Assembly (NCBI RefSeq): GCF_001428845.1
Contig: NZ_LMIU01000024.1
Span: forward strand, 126,542-190,541
Direction of reading: 5' to 3'
Length of the DNA: 64,000 nucleotides
Source of the DNA: Achromobacter sp. Root83
Lineage (GTDB): Bacteria > Pseudomonadota > Gammaproteobacteria > Burkholderiales > Burkholderiaceae_B
Shown: positions 26,064 through 33,514 of the stretch, in pieces
Layout: each line of letters opens with the position of its first letter
Position numbering within the stretch: the stretch's first letter is position 1
Notes under the pieces: generated by a model
The model's database searches: none
What the model was told of the DNA's origin: nothing
Seen by the model: only the letters and a program-made list of their open reading frames with translations
Position numbers and translations under genes: made by a program

Positions 26064-26906
26064 ATGCATCAATCCAGCAATCCGGACGCCGGTGGGGCGC
26101 CCGGCACGCAGTCACTGCAGCGCGCCATTGCCTTGCTGCGCATCATTGCCGTCAATAACCGTAGCGGCAGCCGTCTGGTCGACCTGTATCGCCGTACTGG
26201 TCAGGAGCGTCCCACGGCGCATCGCCTGCTGCAGGGCATGGTTGCTGAACGGCTGTTGCGTCAGGACCCGCAGACCAAACGCTATCACCTGGGTACCCTG
26301 GCCTACGAACTGGGGCTGGCGGCCGCGCCCAAGGTGGCGCTGCGCGACATCTGCCTGCCTTACCTGGACGCCATTGCCGAACACACGGGCGACACCGTGT
26401 TCCTGACCGTGCGCTCGGGCTTTGACGGCATCTGCGTGGCGCGCGCCGACGGTTCCTTCCCGATCAAGATGTTCGTGCACGACGTCGGCCGGCACCGTCC
26501 GCTGAATGTAGGCGCCAGCGGACTGGCCTTGATGAGCGCGCTGCCCGACGATGAGATCGACCGCATCTGCCGCATCAACGTCGAGCGCACCCGCCGCAAG
26601 AGCCCCCGGTTCACCGAGGCCGCCTTGCGCGCCAGTATCGACAGCACGCGGCGGCGCGGGTATGCCACCAATAAGGTGATGGACGAGCCACCGGTGCATT
26701 CGGTGGGCATGGCGATACGCTCGCCCGACGGCACGCCCGCGGCGGGCGTGAGTGTTTCCACGCTGGCCTCGCGCCTGGGTCACGATCGCCTGGAGATGGT
26801 GGTGCGCTGCCTGGACGACACGGTCAGGTCGATCGAGGCCGAACTGCGCAACTGCGTCGATCGCGATCGTGTGCCCTACGCGATGCCAAGCCTGGCGGTG
26901 GCCTGA
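26064..26906 (+). CDS. IclR-family transcriptional regulator
   Basis: A 280-residue IclR-type regulator: winged-helix domain (about residues 15-75; S-L-Q-R-A-I-A-L-L-R-I-I and R-P-T-A-H-R-L-L-Q-G-M), then the GAF-like effector domain (about 90-265) with H-R-P-L-N-V-G-A-S-G-L-A-L. A GAGGAG precedes the start. It diverges from the eight-gene CoA-ester operon and lies upstream of a Bug receptor, so it is positioned to control both uptake and degradation of one substrate. Confidence 0.9.
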   Translation: MHQSSNPDAGGAPGTQSLQRAIALLRIIAVNNRSGSRLVDLYRRTGQERPTAHRLLQGMVAERLLRQDPQTKRYHLGTLAYELGLAAAPKVALRDICLPYLDAIAEHTGDTVFLTVRSGFDGICVARADGSFPIKMFVHDVGRHRPLNVGASGLALMSALPDDEIDRICRINVERTRRKSPRFTEAALRASIDSTRRRGYATNKVMDEPPVHSVGMAIRSPDGTPAAGVSVSTLASRLGHDRLEMVVRCLDDTVRSIEAELRNCVDRDRVPYAMPSLAVA

Positions 26907-26924
26907 CGAACGCGCGCGCAGACC

Positions 26925-26940
26925 TTCCACGATGTGGACC
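26925..26940. promoter_or_regulatory. operator copy 1 upstream of Bug gene
   Basis: TTCCACGATGTGGACC contains the perfect palindrome TCCAC-N3-GTGGA. An element of identical architecture lies 61 bp downstream. It is just after the IclR stop and about 190 bp upstream of the Bug gene. Confidence 0.5.
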
Positions 26941-26975
26941 ACGGGCGGGGCGGCGGCACGGCGAAAATCGCCGAT

Positions 26976-27001
26976 GTCCACGAAATTCCACAGCGTGGAC
27001 C
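26976..27001. promoter_or_regulatory. operator copy 2 upstream of Bug gene (nested palindromes)
   Basis: TTCCACAGCGTGGACC (26986-27001) repeats copy 1 with only the 3-bp centre changed. It is nested with a second palindrome, GTCCACG-N11-CGTGGAC (26976-27000). The duplicate suggests cooperative binding by the IclR protein encoded just upstream. Confidence 0.5.
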
Positions 27002-27131
27002 TATATCTGGATGCGGGGCGGGCGTGGGAAGCGAGACGCCGGCGCACCGTCTTAGACTGCGGACAGACCTAACCGGATGGGCACCCGGTTTCGACAATCC
27101 AACAATGTCCGCACTCTGAGGAGACTACCCA

Positions 27132-28118
27132 ATGCTGAAATTCCATTCGTTCGGGAAACGGCTCGCTTGCCGCCTGGGCGCGGGGCTGCTTGCCGCCGGC
27201 TTCGTCCTGCCGGCCATGGCCGAATACCCCGCCGATCGTCCTGTCCAGTTCGTCTCGCCCTATGCCGCCGGCGGCGCCAATGATTACCTGACGCGCCTGA
27301 TGGCCCGCTACATGGGCGAGGAAATGCACGCCAACGTCATCGTGGACAACAAGAGCGGCGCCAACGGCATGATCGGCGCGGCCACCGTGGTCAAGTCCAA
27401 GCCGGATGGCTACACCATCCTGATGGGCAACAGCGCCACGCACGGCACCAACCCGACGCTCTACAAGAAGCAACCCTACGACGCCAGCAAGGACTTTACG
27501 CCGGTGGCCATGGTTGCCTCGGTGCCGATCGTGATGGTGGTGAACGCGGGACTCGGCATCAATAACGTCCAAGAGCTTCTGCAATACGGCAAGACCCACC
27601 GCCTGTCGTTCGGCAGCAGCGGTGTGGGCGGCACCGGCCACCTGACAGGCGAAGCTTTCAAGGCCGCGTCGGGACTGGACATGGTGCACGTGCCGTACAA
27701 GGGCGATAGCCCAGCCGTGACCGACGCCATGGGCGGCCAGGTCGACCTGGCATTCGTAGGCACGGCTTCGGCAACCACCCAGCAATCGTCGGGCAGGATC
27801 AAGATCCTGGCGGTGGCTCATCCCGGCCGCACGCGTGCGCTGCCCGATGTGCCCACCATGGCCGAAGCGGGTTTTCCGGGTCTGGAATTCTCGCAGTGGT
27901 ATGCCTTGTTCGCGCCTGCCGGCACGCCCGAAGCGGTGGTACAGAAGCTGAACGCGGCGAACAAGGTTGCGCTGGCCAATCCTGAAGTTCAGAAAAGCCT
28001 GGACTCGCAGTCGGCCGAAGGCACCTACCGCACGCCCGATCAGCTGCGCGATTTCTATCAGTCAGAGATCAAGCGCTTCGGCGACTGGATCAAGAAGCTG
28101 AACCTGTCGGCCGAATGA
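27132..28118 (+). CDS. Bug-family (TctC-type) periplasmic solute receptor
   Basis: A 328-residue Bug receptor with a Sec signal peptide ending A-M-A/E30. Family marks are V-Q-F-V-S-P-Y-A-A-G-G-A-N-D, the segment V-D-N-K-S-G-A-N-G, D-G-Y-T-I-L-M-G, and H-V-P-Y-K-G-D-S-P-A-V-T-D-A-M-G-G-Q-V-D. GAGGAG precedes the ATG. It is monocistronic, sits behind two TTCCAC-N3-GTGGACC operators, and follows the IclR gene. It probably captures the acid degraded by the operon at 19691-25848. No membrane subunits are encoded nearby. Confidence 0.9.
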   Translation: MLKFHSFGKRLACRLGAGLLAAGFVLPAMAEYPADRPVQFVSPYAAGGANDYLTRLMARYMGEEMHANVIVDNKSGANGMIGAATVVKSKPDGYTILMGNSATHGTNPTLYKKQPYDASKDFTPVAMVASVPIVMVVNAGLGINNVQELLQYGKTHRLSFGSSGVGGTGHLTGEAFKAASGLDMVHVPYKGDSPAVTDAMGGQVDLAFVGTASATTQQSSGRIKILAVAHPGRTRALPDVPTMAEAGFPGLEFSQWYALFAPAGTPEAVVQKLNAANKVALANPEVQKSLDSQSAEGTYRTPDQLRDFYQSEIKRFGDWIKKLNLSAE

Positions 28119-28148
28119 GGCCCGGCGGCGTGCCGCCCGCCGCGCGGG

Positions 28149-29099
28149 TCATGCACGCCGCTTGCGAAACATCTCGCTGACCATATCCGCGCCGCTTACC
28201 AGGGTGATGCCGGCCAGCACCATCGCCGCGCCGGCGACAAAGCCCGGATCCAGCGGCTCGTTCAGGATCAGCACGCCGAAGCTCACGCCGAACAGCGGCG
28301 TCATGAACGACAGGATGGACAGGCGCGACGCCAGGTAGCGCCGCAGCAGCCAGAACCACGCCAGATAGCTGGACAGGGCAACGACCACCGACTGGAACGC
28401 GACGCTGAGCACCGCGGCCTGCGTGTACCGGATGCCGTGATGGCCGGTGGCGACGGCAAAGGCCAGCAGGCCCACCGAGGCTACGGCCATCTGATAAAGC
28501 AGCGTCTTGGCCGGCGCGGCTTCGGACAGCGAGGTCTTGCGGATCGCCACGGTGGTGGCGCCCCACAGCAGGCCCGCCATCAAGCCCATCGCGTCGCCCA
28601 GCAGCATGTCGGGGGCGCCGGGCTGGCCCGCGTCCTGTCCGGACTTGCCCAGGAACGCGACGGCGATGCCGCAGAACGCGATCGCCACGCCCAGCCATTG
28701 CAGCGGCTTCATGCGCTCTTCGGGCAGCAGCCAATGCAGGCCCAGCGCCGCGAAGATGGGCGCGGTGTACAGGAACACGGACATGTGCGAGGCCGTGGTG
28801 TAGACCAGGCCCTGGGCGACAAACAGGAATTCGCCGGCGAACAGCAGGCCCACGATCAGGCCGGGCAGGGCGGTGCCGTCGGTGAAGGCGCGCGGGCCTT
28901 CGCGCCGCCATACCACCACGGCCAGCACCAGCGCCGCGAAGGTCGAACGCAGGGCGATCTGCATGATGGGCGCCACATCGTCGGCCACCAGCTTGATGGC
29001 GATCTGCTGAAAGCCCCAGCACACGCACAGCAGCAGCATGGCGCTGCTGGCCAGCGTGTCCAGCGGCTGGCGCAGCGGGGTTGCGGCCGCCGCGCTCAC
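28149..29099 (-). CDS. EamA (DMT)-family transporter
   Basis: A 316-residue inner-membrane protein with ten predicted helices and two EamA repeats (start C-V-C-W-G-F-Q-Q-I-A-I-K and second repeat G-L-L-W-G-A-T-T-V-A-I-R-K-T). It ends in a basic tail F-R-K-R-R-A. It overlaps the upstream thioredoxin-like gene by 4 bp (ATGA). The substrate is unknown; export of an amino acid or metabolite is usual for this group. Its stop faces the Bug gene, 30 bp away. Confidence 0.87.
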   Translation of the reverse strand: MSAAAATPLRQPLDTLASSAMLLLCVCWGFQQIAIKLVADDVAPIMQIALRSTFAALVLAVVVWRREGPRAFTDGTALPGLIVGLLFAGEFLFVAQGLVYTTASHMSVFLYTAPIFAALGLHWLLPEERMKPLQWLGVAIAFCGIAVAFLGKSGQDAGQPGAPDMLLGDAMGLMAGLLWGATTVAIRKTSLSEAAPAKTLLYQMAVASVGLLAFAVATGHHGIRYTQAAVLSVAFQSVVVALSSYLAWFWLLRRYLASRLSILSFMTPLFGVSFGVLILNEPLDPGFVAGAAMVLAGITLVSGADMVSEMFRKRRA

Positions 29100-29431
29100 G
29101 GCAGTTCGGCGGGGTAGCTATCCAGCGCCAGGCCGATCTGCTGGCGCAGGTCCCATTCCGCCAGCGTGGACTGCACCGGCCCGAAGTAAGCGCCGTCGCG
29201 GGTGACGAACATGGCGGGCAGGTGGAAGACTTCGTAGCGCTCGACCAGTCCGCGGTTGTCGCCCGCGTCCACCCAGCACACGCGTTCCACGGGCAGCTCC
29301 AGCGCGGGCAGCGCATCGCGCGCGACGCGGCACGTGGCGCAGGTGCGGCTGTGGAAGACCAGCAGCGTGAGGCCGGGCGCGTCCAGCAGGTAGCGGTCGG
29401 CGGTGCTGTCGTTGAGTTCGATCTGTTCCAT
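29096..29431 (-). CDS. thioredoxin-like protein
   Basis: A 111-residue cytoplasmic thioredoxin-fold protein without a signal peptide. The active-site motif is C-A-T-C in F-H-S-R-T-C-A-T-C-R-V-A-R-D, and the cis-Pro loop is H-L-P-A-M-F-V. The CATC motif differs from the CGPC of classical thioredoxin, which suggests a specialised reductase or redox sensor. It lies between the amidase and EamA genes (12-bp gap and 4-bp overlap), so the three form an operon. Confidence 0.8.
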   Translation of the reverse strand: MEQIELNDSTADRYLLDAPGLTLLVFHSRTCATCRVARDALPALELPVERVCWVDAGDNRGLVERYEVFHLPAMFVTRDGAYFGPVQSTLAEWDLRQQIGLALDSYPAELP

Positions 29432-29443
29432 GATTTCCTGATG

Positions 29444-30721
29444 TCAGACGGCGCGCAGCACCCGGTCAAGTTCCAGGACCGACTGATACAGCACGCGGGT
29501 GCCGTCCAGCAGTTGGGCGGGTTCGATCCATTCTTCCGGGCAGTGGCTGCGGCCGTTCAGGCAGGGGATGAAGATCATGCCGATGGGGCCGGTGGGGGCC
29601 ATGTACACGGCGTCGTGGCCGGCGCCGCTGGGCAGCCGCATCGACGCATAGCCGAGCTGATCGGCAGCGGCCTTGACCGCGTCCATGACCAGCGGCGAAC
29701 AGTCCGTGGGCTGGGCGCGGCTGAGCGGGGTGAAGCCGGCCGTCAGGCGCAGCGCCTTCAGATCGCCGGCCACGCCCGCCATCAACGTTTCGGGGAAGGC
29801 ATCCAGCACGGCGTTGCTGTCGCTGCGCATTTCCAGCGTCAGCTCGACGCGGCCGGGCACGGCATTGGCGGCGTTTGGCGTCATGGACAGCCGGCCCACG
29901 GTGGCCACCACATAATGCGGGTTGCCGCTGGCGGCGCTGGCCTGGCGGCTGGCGGCGTCGATGATGCGGGCGGCGCCCACCAGCGCGTCGCGGCGGATGT
30001 CCATGGGCGTGGTGCCCGCGTGGTCGGGCTGGCCTTCCACCACGATCAGCACGCGGCGGATGCCGACGATGTTGGTGACCACGCCGATCGGCAGCTTGCG
30101 GCTTTCCAGCACGGGGCCTTGTTCGATGTGCAGTTCGACGAAGGCGGCGGTCTCGCCCGTGCGGCGCAGCGGCGCGCCCAGCGCGGCCGGGTCGCCGCCG
30201 ATGCGGGCAATGCCCTGGGCCAGCGTCTCGCCTTGCGGGTTGCGGGCGGCCAGCATGTCGGCGGTCAATTGGCCGCACAGCGCGCGGCTGCCCACGCACG
30301 AGATGCCGTAGTCGCTGGGTTCTTCGGACAGGAAGTCGATGACTTCGAAGGGGTGGTCGAGTTCGATGCCGTGTTCGCGCATGGTGTGCGCGACTTCGAT
30401 GCCGGCCAGCACGCCGATGATGCCGTCGAAGCGGCCGCCACTCATGACGGTGTCGCAGTGCGAACCGGTGGCGATGGGCTTGCGCGACGGGTCGCGTCCG
30501 GCGCGCGTGCCGACCAGGTTGCCGCCCGCGTCCAGCCGCGTGGCCAGCCCGGCGGCTTCGAATTCGCCGCGCAGCCACGCGCGCGCATCGTCGAACAGCG
30601 GCGAGAAGGCGCGGCGCGTCCAGGGGACGTCGGGCAGGGTGAACTTGGACAGGGTTTCAACGCGGGCCCAGAGGCGGTCGGCGTTCAGGGGCGGAAAAGA
30701 GGGTGGTGTAGCGTGCGGCAT
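29444..30721 (-). CDS. Zn-dependent amidase (carbamoylase / allantoate amidohydrolase family)
   Basis: A 425-residue M20-type enzyme of the hydantoinase/carbamoylase group, which hydrolyses N-carbamoyl amino acids, ureidoglycine/allantoate or beta-ureidopropionate. Metal ligands are visible: H88 (G-S-H-C-D-T-V), D99 (G-R-F-D-G-I-I-G-V), E133/E134 (S-E-E), H198 (E-L-H-I-E-Q-G-P), and the late His in G-R-S-H-C-P-E-E-W. D-H-A-G-T-T-P-M marks the dimerisation lid. Residues after the metal Glu read E-E-P-S rather than the common E-E-G, a substrate-pocket variant. The exact substrate is not determinable. Confidence 0.88.
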   Translation of the reverse strand: MPHATPPSFPPLNADRLWARVETLSKFTLPDVPWTRRAFSPLFDDARAWLRGEFEAAGLATRLDAGGNLVGTRAGRDPSRKPIATGSHCDTVMSGGRFDGIIGVLAGIEVAHTMREHGIELDHPFEVIDFLSEEPSDYGISCVGSRALCGQLTADMLAARNPQGETLAQGIARIGGDPAALGAPLRRTGETAAFVELHIEQGPVLESRKLPIGVVTNIVGIRRVLIVVEGQPDHAGTTPMDIRRDALVGAARIIDAASRQASAASGNPHYVVATVGRLSMTPNAANAVPGRVELTLEMRSDSNAVLDAFPETLMAGVAGDLKALRLTAGFTPLSRAQPTDCSPLVMDAVKAAADQLGYASMRLPSGAGHDAVYMAPTGPIGMIFIPCLNGRSHCPEEWIEPAQLLDGTRVLYQSVLELDRVLRAV

Positions 30722-30825
30722 GAGGCTTCCTGAAGATGCGCCTTGGATTATGGCATCAAAGGCGCCGCTGCCACGGGCGAAAGGAGACCCCGCCGCGGAC
30801 GCATCGTCCAGGAAAGGCCGGCCCT

Positions 30826-31620
30826 TCAGTCGGCCCTGCGCCAGGAGGGTTCGCGCTTTTCCAGGAAAGCCGTCACGCCTTCCTTTGCCTCGGCGGTGCT
30901 GCGGATGGCCGCGATGCGTTCCACGGTGTCCGCGATAAGAGGGGCGTCCAGGGGCTTGCCCGCGAAGTCGCGCACCAGCCGCTTGCTGGCCTGCACGGCG
31001 CCGGGGCCGTTGGCGCAGAGGGTGCGGCAGATGGCCTCGGCGGCCTCGGCCAGTTGCGCCGCCGGCGCCACGTCGTGCACCAGCCCGAGCCGCAATGCGG
31101 TGGCGGTGTCGAAACGTTCCGCCGTCAGGAAATAGCGGTTGGCGGCGCGCTCGCCCATGGCCCGGATCACGTAGGGGCTGATGGTGGCCGGCAGCAGGCC
31201 CAGCCGCGTCTCCGACAGGCAGAAGTGCGCGTTGTCCGCCGCGATGGCGATGTCGCAGGCGGCCACCAGGCCCATGCCGCCGGCATAGGCGTCGCCGTTG
31301 ACGCAGGCCACCACGGGCTTCGGGCAGGCCCAGATCGCGTGCAGCATGTCCGCCAGCCGCGCGGCGTCGGCGCGGTTCTCGGCGTCGGTCAGCGTGGCCA
31401 TCTTGCGCATCCAGTTCAGGTCGCCGCCGGCGCAAAAGGCCTTGCCCGCGCCGGTCAGCAGCAGGACGCGCACCTGCGGGTCTTGCGCGGCCGCCGTGAC
31501 TGCGTCCGTCAACGCGGCGATCAGGGTGTCGTCGAAGGCGTTGCGCATATCCGGGCGGTTCAGCGTCAGCCTGGCGATGGGGCCGTCCACGGCGAGGTCC
31601 AGCGGTGCGTTCAGCGTCAT
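30826..31620 (-). CDS. enoyl-CoA hydratase, methylglutaconyl-CoA hydratase-like
   Basis: A 264-residue crotonase. Oxyanion-hole segments are G-K-A-F-C-A-G-G-D-L-N-W-M and G-D-A-Y-A-G-G-M-G-L-V-A-A-C-D. The segment C-L-S-E-T-R-L-G-L-L-P-A-T-I-S-P-Y-V-I-R-A-M-G is typical of LiuC/AtuE-type hydratases acting on branched glutaconyl-CoA esters. It diverges from an SDR gene. The promoter carries TTGATGATGGCTCAA, one of three matching palindromes near the TetR gene at 32644. Start at ATG 31620; the upstream frame crosses the promoter. Confidence 0.87.
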   Translation of the reverse strand: MTLNAPLDLAVDGPIARLTLNRPDMRNAFDDTLIAALTDAVTAAAQDPQVRVLLLTGAGKAFCAGGDLNWMRKMATLTDAENRADAARLADMLHAIWACPKPVVACVNGDAYAGGMGLVAACDIAIAADNAHFCLSETRLGLLPATISPYVIRAMGERAANRYFLTAERFDTATALRLGLVHDVAPAAQLAEAAEAICRTLCANGPGAVQASKRLVRDFAGKPLDAPLIADTVERIAAIRSTAEAKEGVTAFLEKREPSWRRAD

Positions 31621-31637
31621 GCTTGGTCTCCTGATTG

Positions 31638-31652
31638 TTGATGATGGCTCAA
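31638..31652. promoter_or_regulatory. TTGA-N7-TCAA site 1 (crotonase promoter)
   Basis: TTGATGATGGCTCAA, on the minus strand TTGAGCCATCATCAA. It lies 18 bp upstream of the crotonase start. It has the same 15-bp architecture as sites 2 and 3, and shares TTGAGCCA...TCAA with site 3. Confidence 0.55.
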
Positions 31653-31722
31653 TATGTTCACACGGGTGATGGACAAATTCCAGGGTCGTTACGTCTGTTC
31701 CGGGCCGCGGCTGGGAATAATA

Positions 31723-31737
31723 TTGAGTTATCCTCAA
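31723..31737. promoter_or_regulatory. TTGA-N7-TCAA site 2 (SDR promoter)
   Basis: TTGAGTTATCCTCAA has inverted 5-bp ends TTGAG/CTCAA. It lies 19 bp upstream of the SDR start codon, matching sites 1 and 3. Confidence 0.55.
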
Positions 31738-31756
31738 AAAAATAACGGAGAGAGAC

Positions 31757-32680
31757 ATGAGCCAGCAATCGGATGGTCAGGCGGATGGACAGGGCGCCGG
31801 TCAGCGTTACGCGTCGGTATTCCGGCCGGGGCTGTTCGATGGCAAGACCGTGCTTGTCACCGGCGGCGGCAGCGGCCTGGGCCGCTGCACCGCGCACGAA
31901 CTTGCCGCCTTGGGCGCCGGCCTGGCGCTGGTGGGCCGCAAGCCGGACAAGCTGCAGGCGGCCGCCGACGAGATCGCGCGGATATACCCCGAGGCCGCCG
32001 GCCGCATCAGCACGCACGCCTGCGACATCCGGGACGAGGCCGGCGTGCGCGGCGCGGTGACGGATGCGCTGGCCCGGCACGGCGCGATCGACGGCCTGTT
32101 CAATTGCGCGGGCGGCCAGTTCCCCGCGCCGCTGGACCGCATCAGCTTCAACGGCTGGAATGCGGTGGTGCAGAACAACCTGCACGGCACCTTTCTGATG
32201 GCGCGCGAGGTCTACACGCAACACATGCGCCAGCACGGAGGCGCCATCGTCAACATGCTGGCCGACATCTGGGGCGGCATGCCGGGCATGGGCCATTCGG
32301 GCGCGGCGCGCGCCGGGGTGTGGAACCTGACCGAGACCGCCGCCTGCGAATGGGCGCATGCCGGGGTGCGCGTCAACGCCGTGGCGCCGGGCTGGATCGC
32401 CTCCAGCGGCATGGACAGCTATGACGAGGACTACCGCGCGGTGCTGCGCGAATTAAAGACGAAGGTGCCGCTGCAACGCTTCGGCACCGAGGCGGAACTG
32501 GCCGCGGCGGTGGTGTTCCTGCTGTCGCCGGCCGCCGCGTTCATCAATGGCAGCGTGATCCGGGTGGATGGCGGGGTGCCCAACGCGCGGCATTCCTGGA
32601 CCCTGCAGCCGGCCGAGCGCGGCGAGGTCTACAACGGGTTTCCTCAGTACGCGCCGCCCTCGCTGTTTTCGGAAGACTGA
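31757..32680 (+). CDS. SDR-family protein with non-canonical active site (2,4-dienoyl-CoA reductase-like)
   Basis: A 307-residue short-chain dehydrogenase/reductase. The nucleotide-binding T-G-G-G-S-G-L-G (residues 35-42) is intact and N-C-A-G replaces N-N-A-G. The catalytic Y-x-x-x-K is absent: the aligned region reads H180-S-G-A-A-R185-A-G-V, giving Ser and Arg at those positions. Loss of the canonical pair is known in 2,4-dienoyl-CoA reductase-type SDRs and AtuG-like proteins of acyclic-terpene degradation, so an enoyl-CoA reductase role is favoured. The 3' end overlaps the convergent TetR gene by 37 bp. Confidence 0.82.
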   Translation: MSQQSDGQADGQGAGQRYASVFRPGLFDGKTVLVTGGGSGLGRCTAHELAALGAGLALVGRKPDKLQAAADEIARIYPEAAGRISTHACDIRDEAGVRGAVTDALARHGAIDGLFNCAGGQFPAPLDRISFNGWNAVVQNNLHGTFLMAREVYTQHMRQHGGAIVNMLADIWGGMPGMGHSGAARAGVWNLTETAACEWAHAGVRVNAVAPGWIASSGMDSYDEDYRAVLRELKTKVPLQRFGTEAELAAAVVFLLSPAAAFINGSVIRVDGGVPNARHSWTLQPAERGEVYNGFPQYAPPSLFSED

Positions 32681-33369
32681 AGGCGATGCAGGGCGTTTTG
32701 CACCTCGCCGCGGAACTGCGCCAGCGCCAGCGCGTTTTGCTGCGGCGGCTGCAGGGCCTGCCACAGAAAGCCGACAAGCTGGTCGGCGGTGGCGGTCACG
32801 TCGCCGCGCGCGCCGCGCAGGATGGCGTCCCACAGCACGTGTTCCATCGGGCCGTAGACCGCCGACCGCAGCAGCCGCAAGGGCATGTCCTGGCGGATGT
32901 CGCCGTCCGCCTGGCCCTGCGCCAGAATGCGCATCAGCGGCGCGGTGTAGCGCCGTTGCAGTTCGGCGTAGATCTCGCCGAAGTCATCGTTGCGGGCGCG
33001 GCCTTCGGACAGGATGAACGCGCACAGGCCCGGACCCTCGGCCAGAAGATGGCGCAGATACGTGTGCACCAGGTAGTGAAGCTGGGCCCGCGCGCCGTGT
33101 ACATGCGGCAGGTTGTCTTCCACCTTGGCGATGATTTCGTCGTACCAGTCGCTGATCACCCGCACGCAGAGTTCGCGCTTGCCGCCAAAGTAGGTGAACA
33201 CCGTGGCTTCCGACACGTCCAGCCGCTGCGCGATCTCGGTCGTGGTGGCCGCCTGGAAGCCGGCTTCCGAGAAGACCTGGCGCGCGACACGCAGGATGTC
33301 GCGGATGCGTTGTTCGGACTTGGCGCTGGCCGGCGGACGGCGCATCGGGACGGCGGGATTTTTTTCCAT
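32644..33369 (-). CDS. TetR-family transcriptional regulator
   Basis: A 241-residue TetR-type repressor. The helix-turn-helix lies at about residues 20-66 (A-R-Q-V-F-S-E-A-G-F-Q-A-A-T-T-T-E-I-A-Q-R-L-D-V-S-E-A-T-V-F-T-Y-F-G-G-K), followed by an all-helical ligand domain. It diverges from an acyl-CoA synthetase and sits within a group of CoA genes whose promoters share TTGA-N7-TCAA. It is the obvious candidate to bind these sites and respond to a long or branched acyl-CoA. Confidence 0.9.
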   Translation of the reverse strand: MEKNPAVPMRRPPASAKSEQRIRDILRVARQVFSEAGFQAATTTEIAQRLDVSEATVFTYFGGKRELCVRVISDWYDEIIAKVEDNLPHVHGARAQLHYLVHTYLRHLLAEGPGLCAFILSEGRARNDDFGEIYAELQRRYTAPLMRILAQGQADGDIRQDMPLRLLRSAVYGPMEHVLWDAILRGARGDVTATADQLVGFLWQALQPPQQNALALAQFRGEVQNALHRLQSSENSEGGAY

Positions 33370-33405
33370 TCAGGCCAGGAAGTTGCGGAGGGGCGGGGCT
33401 TATTA

Positions 33406-33420
33406 TTGAGCCAGGGTCAA
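33406..33420. promoter_or_regulatory. TTGA-N7-TCAA site 3 (TetR/acyl-CoA synthetase promoter)
   Basis: TTGAGCCAGGGTCAA lies in the 145-bp interval between the TetR gene and the acyl-CoA synthetase, 36 bp from the TetR start. It matches site 1 in minus orientation at the outer bases and at GCCA. Confidence 0.55.
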
Positions 33421-33514
33421 GTTCAGGCAAGGCGGCGCGCGCAACCTTACGGCCGATCGCGCGGCGCCAAACCGGACCGCCCTGGAATAACCATGAAAAC
33501 ACCAGAGACAAACC

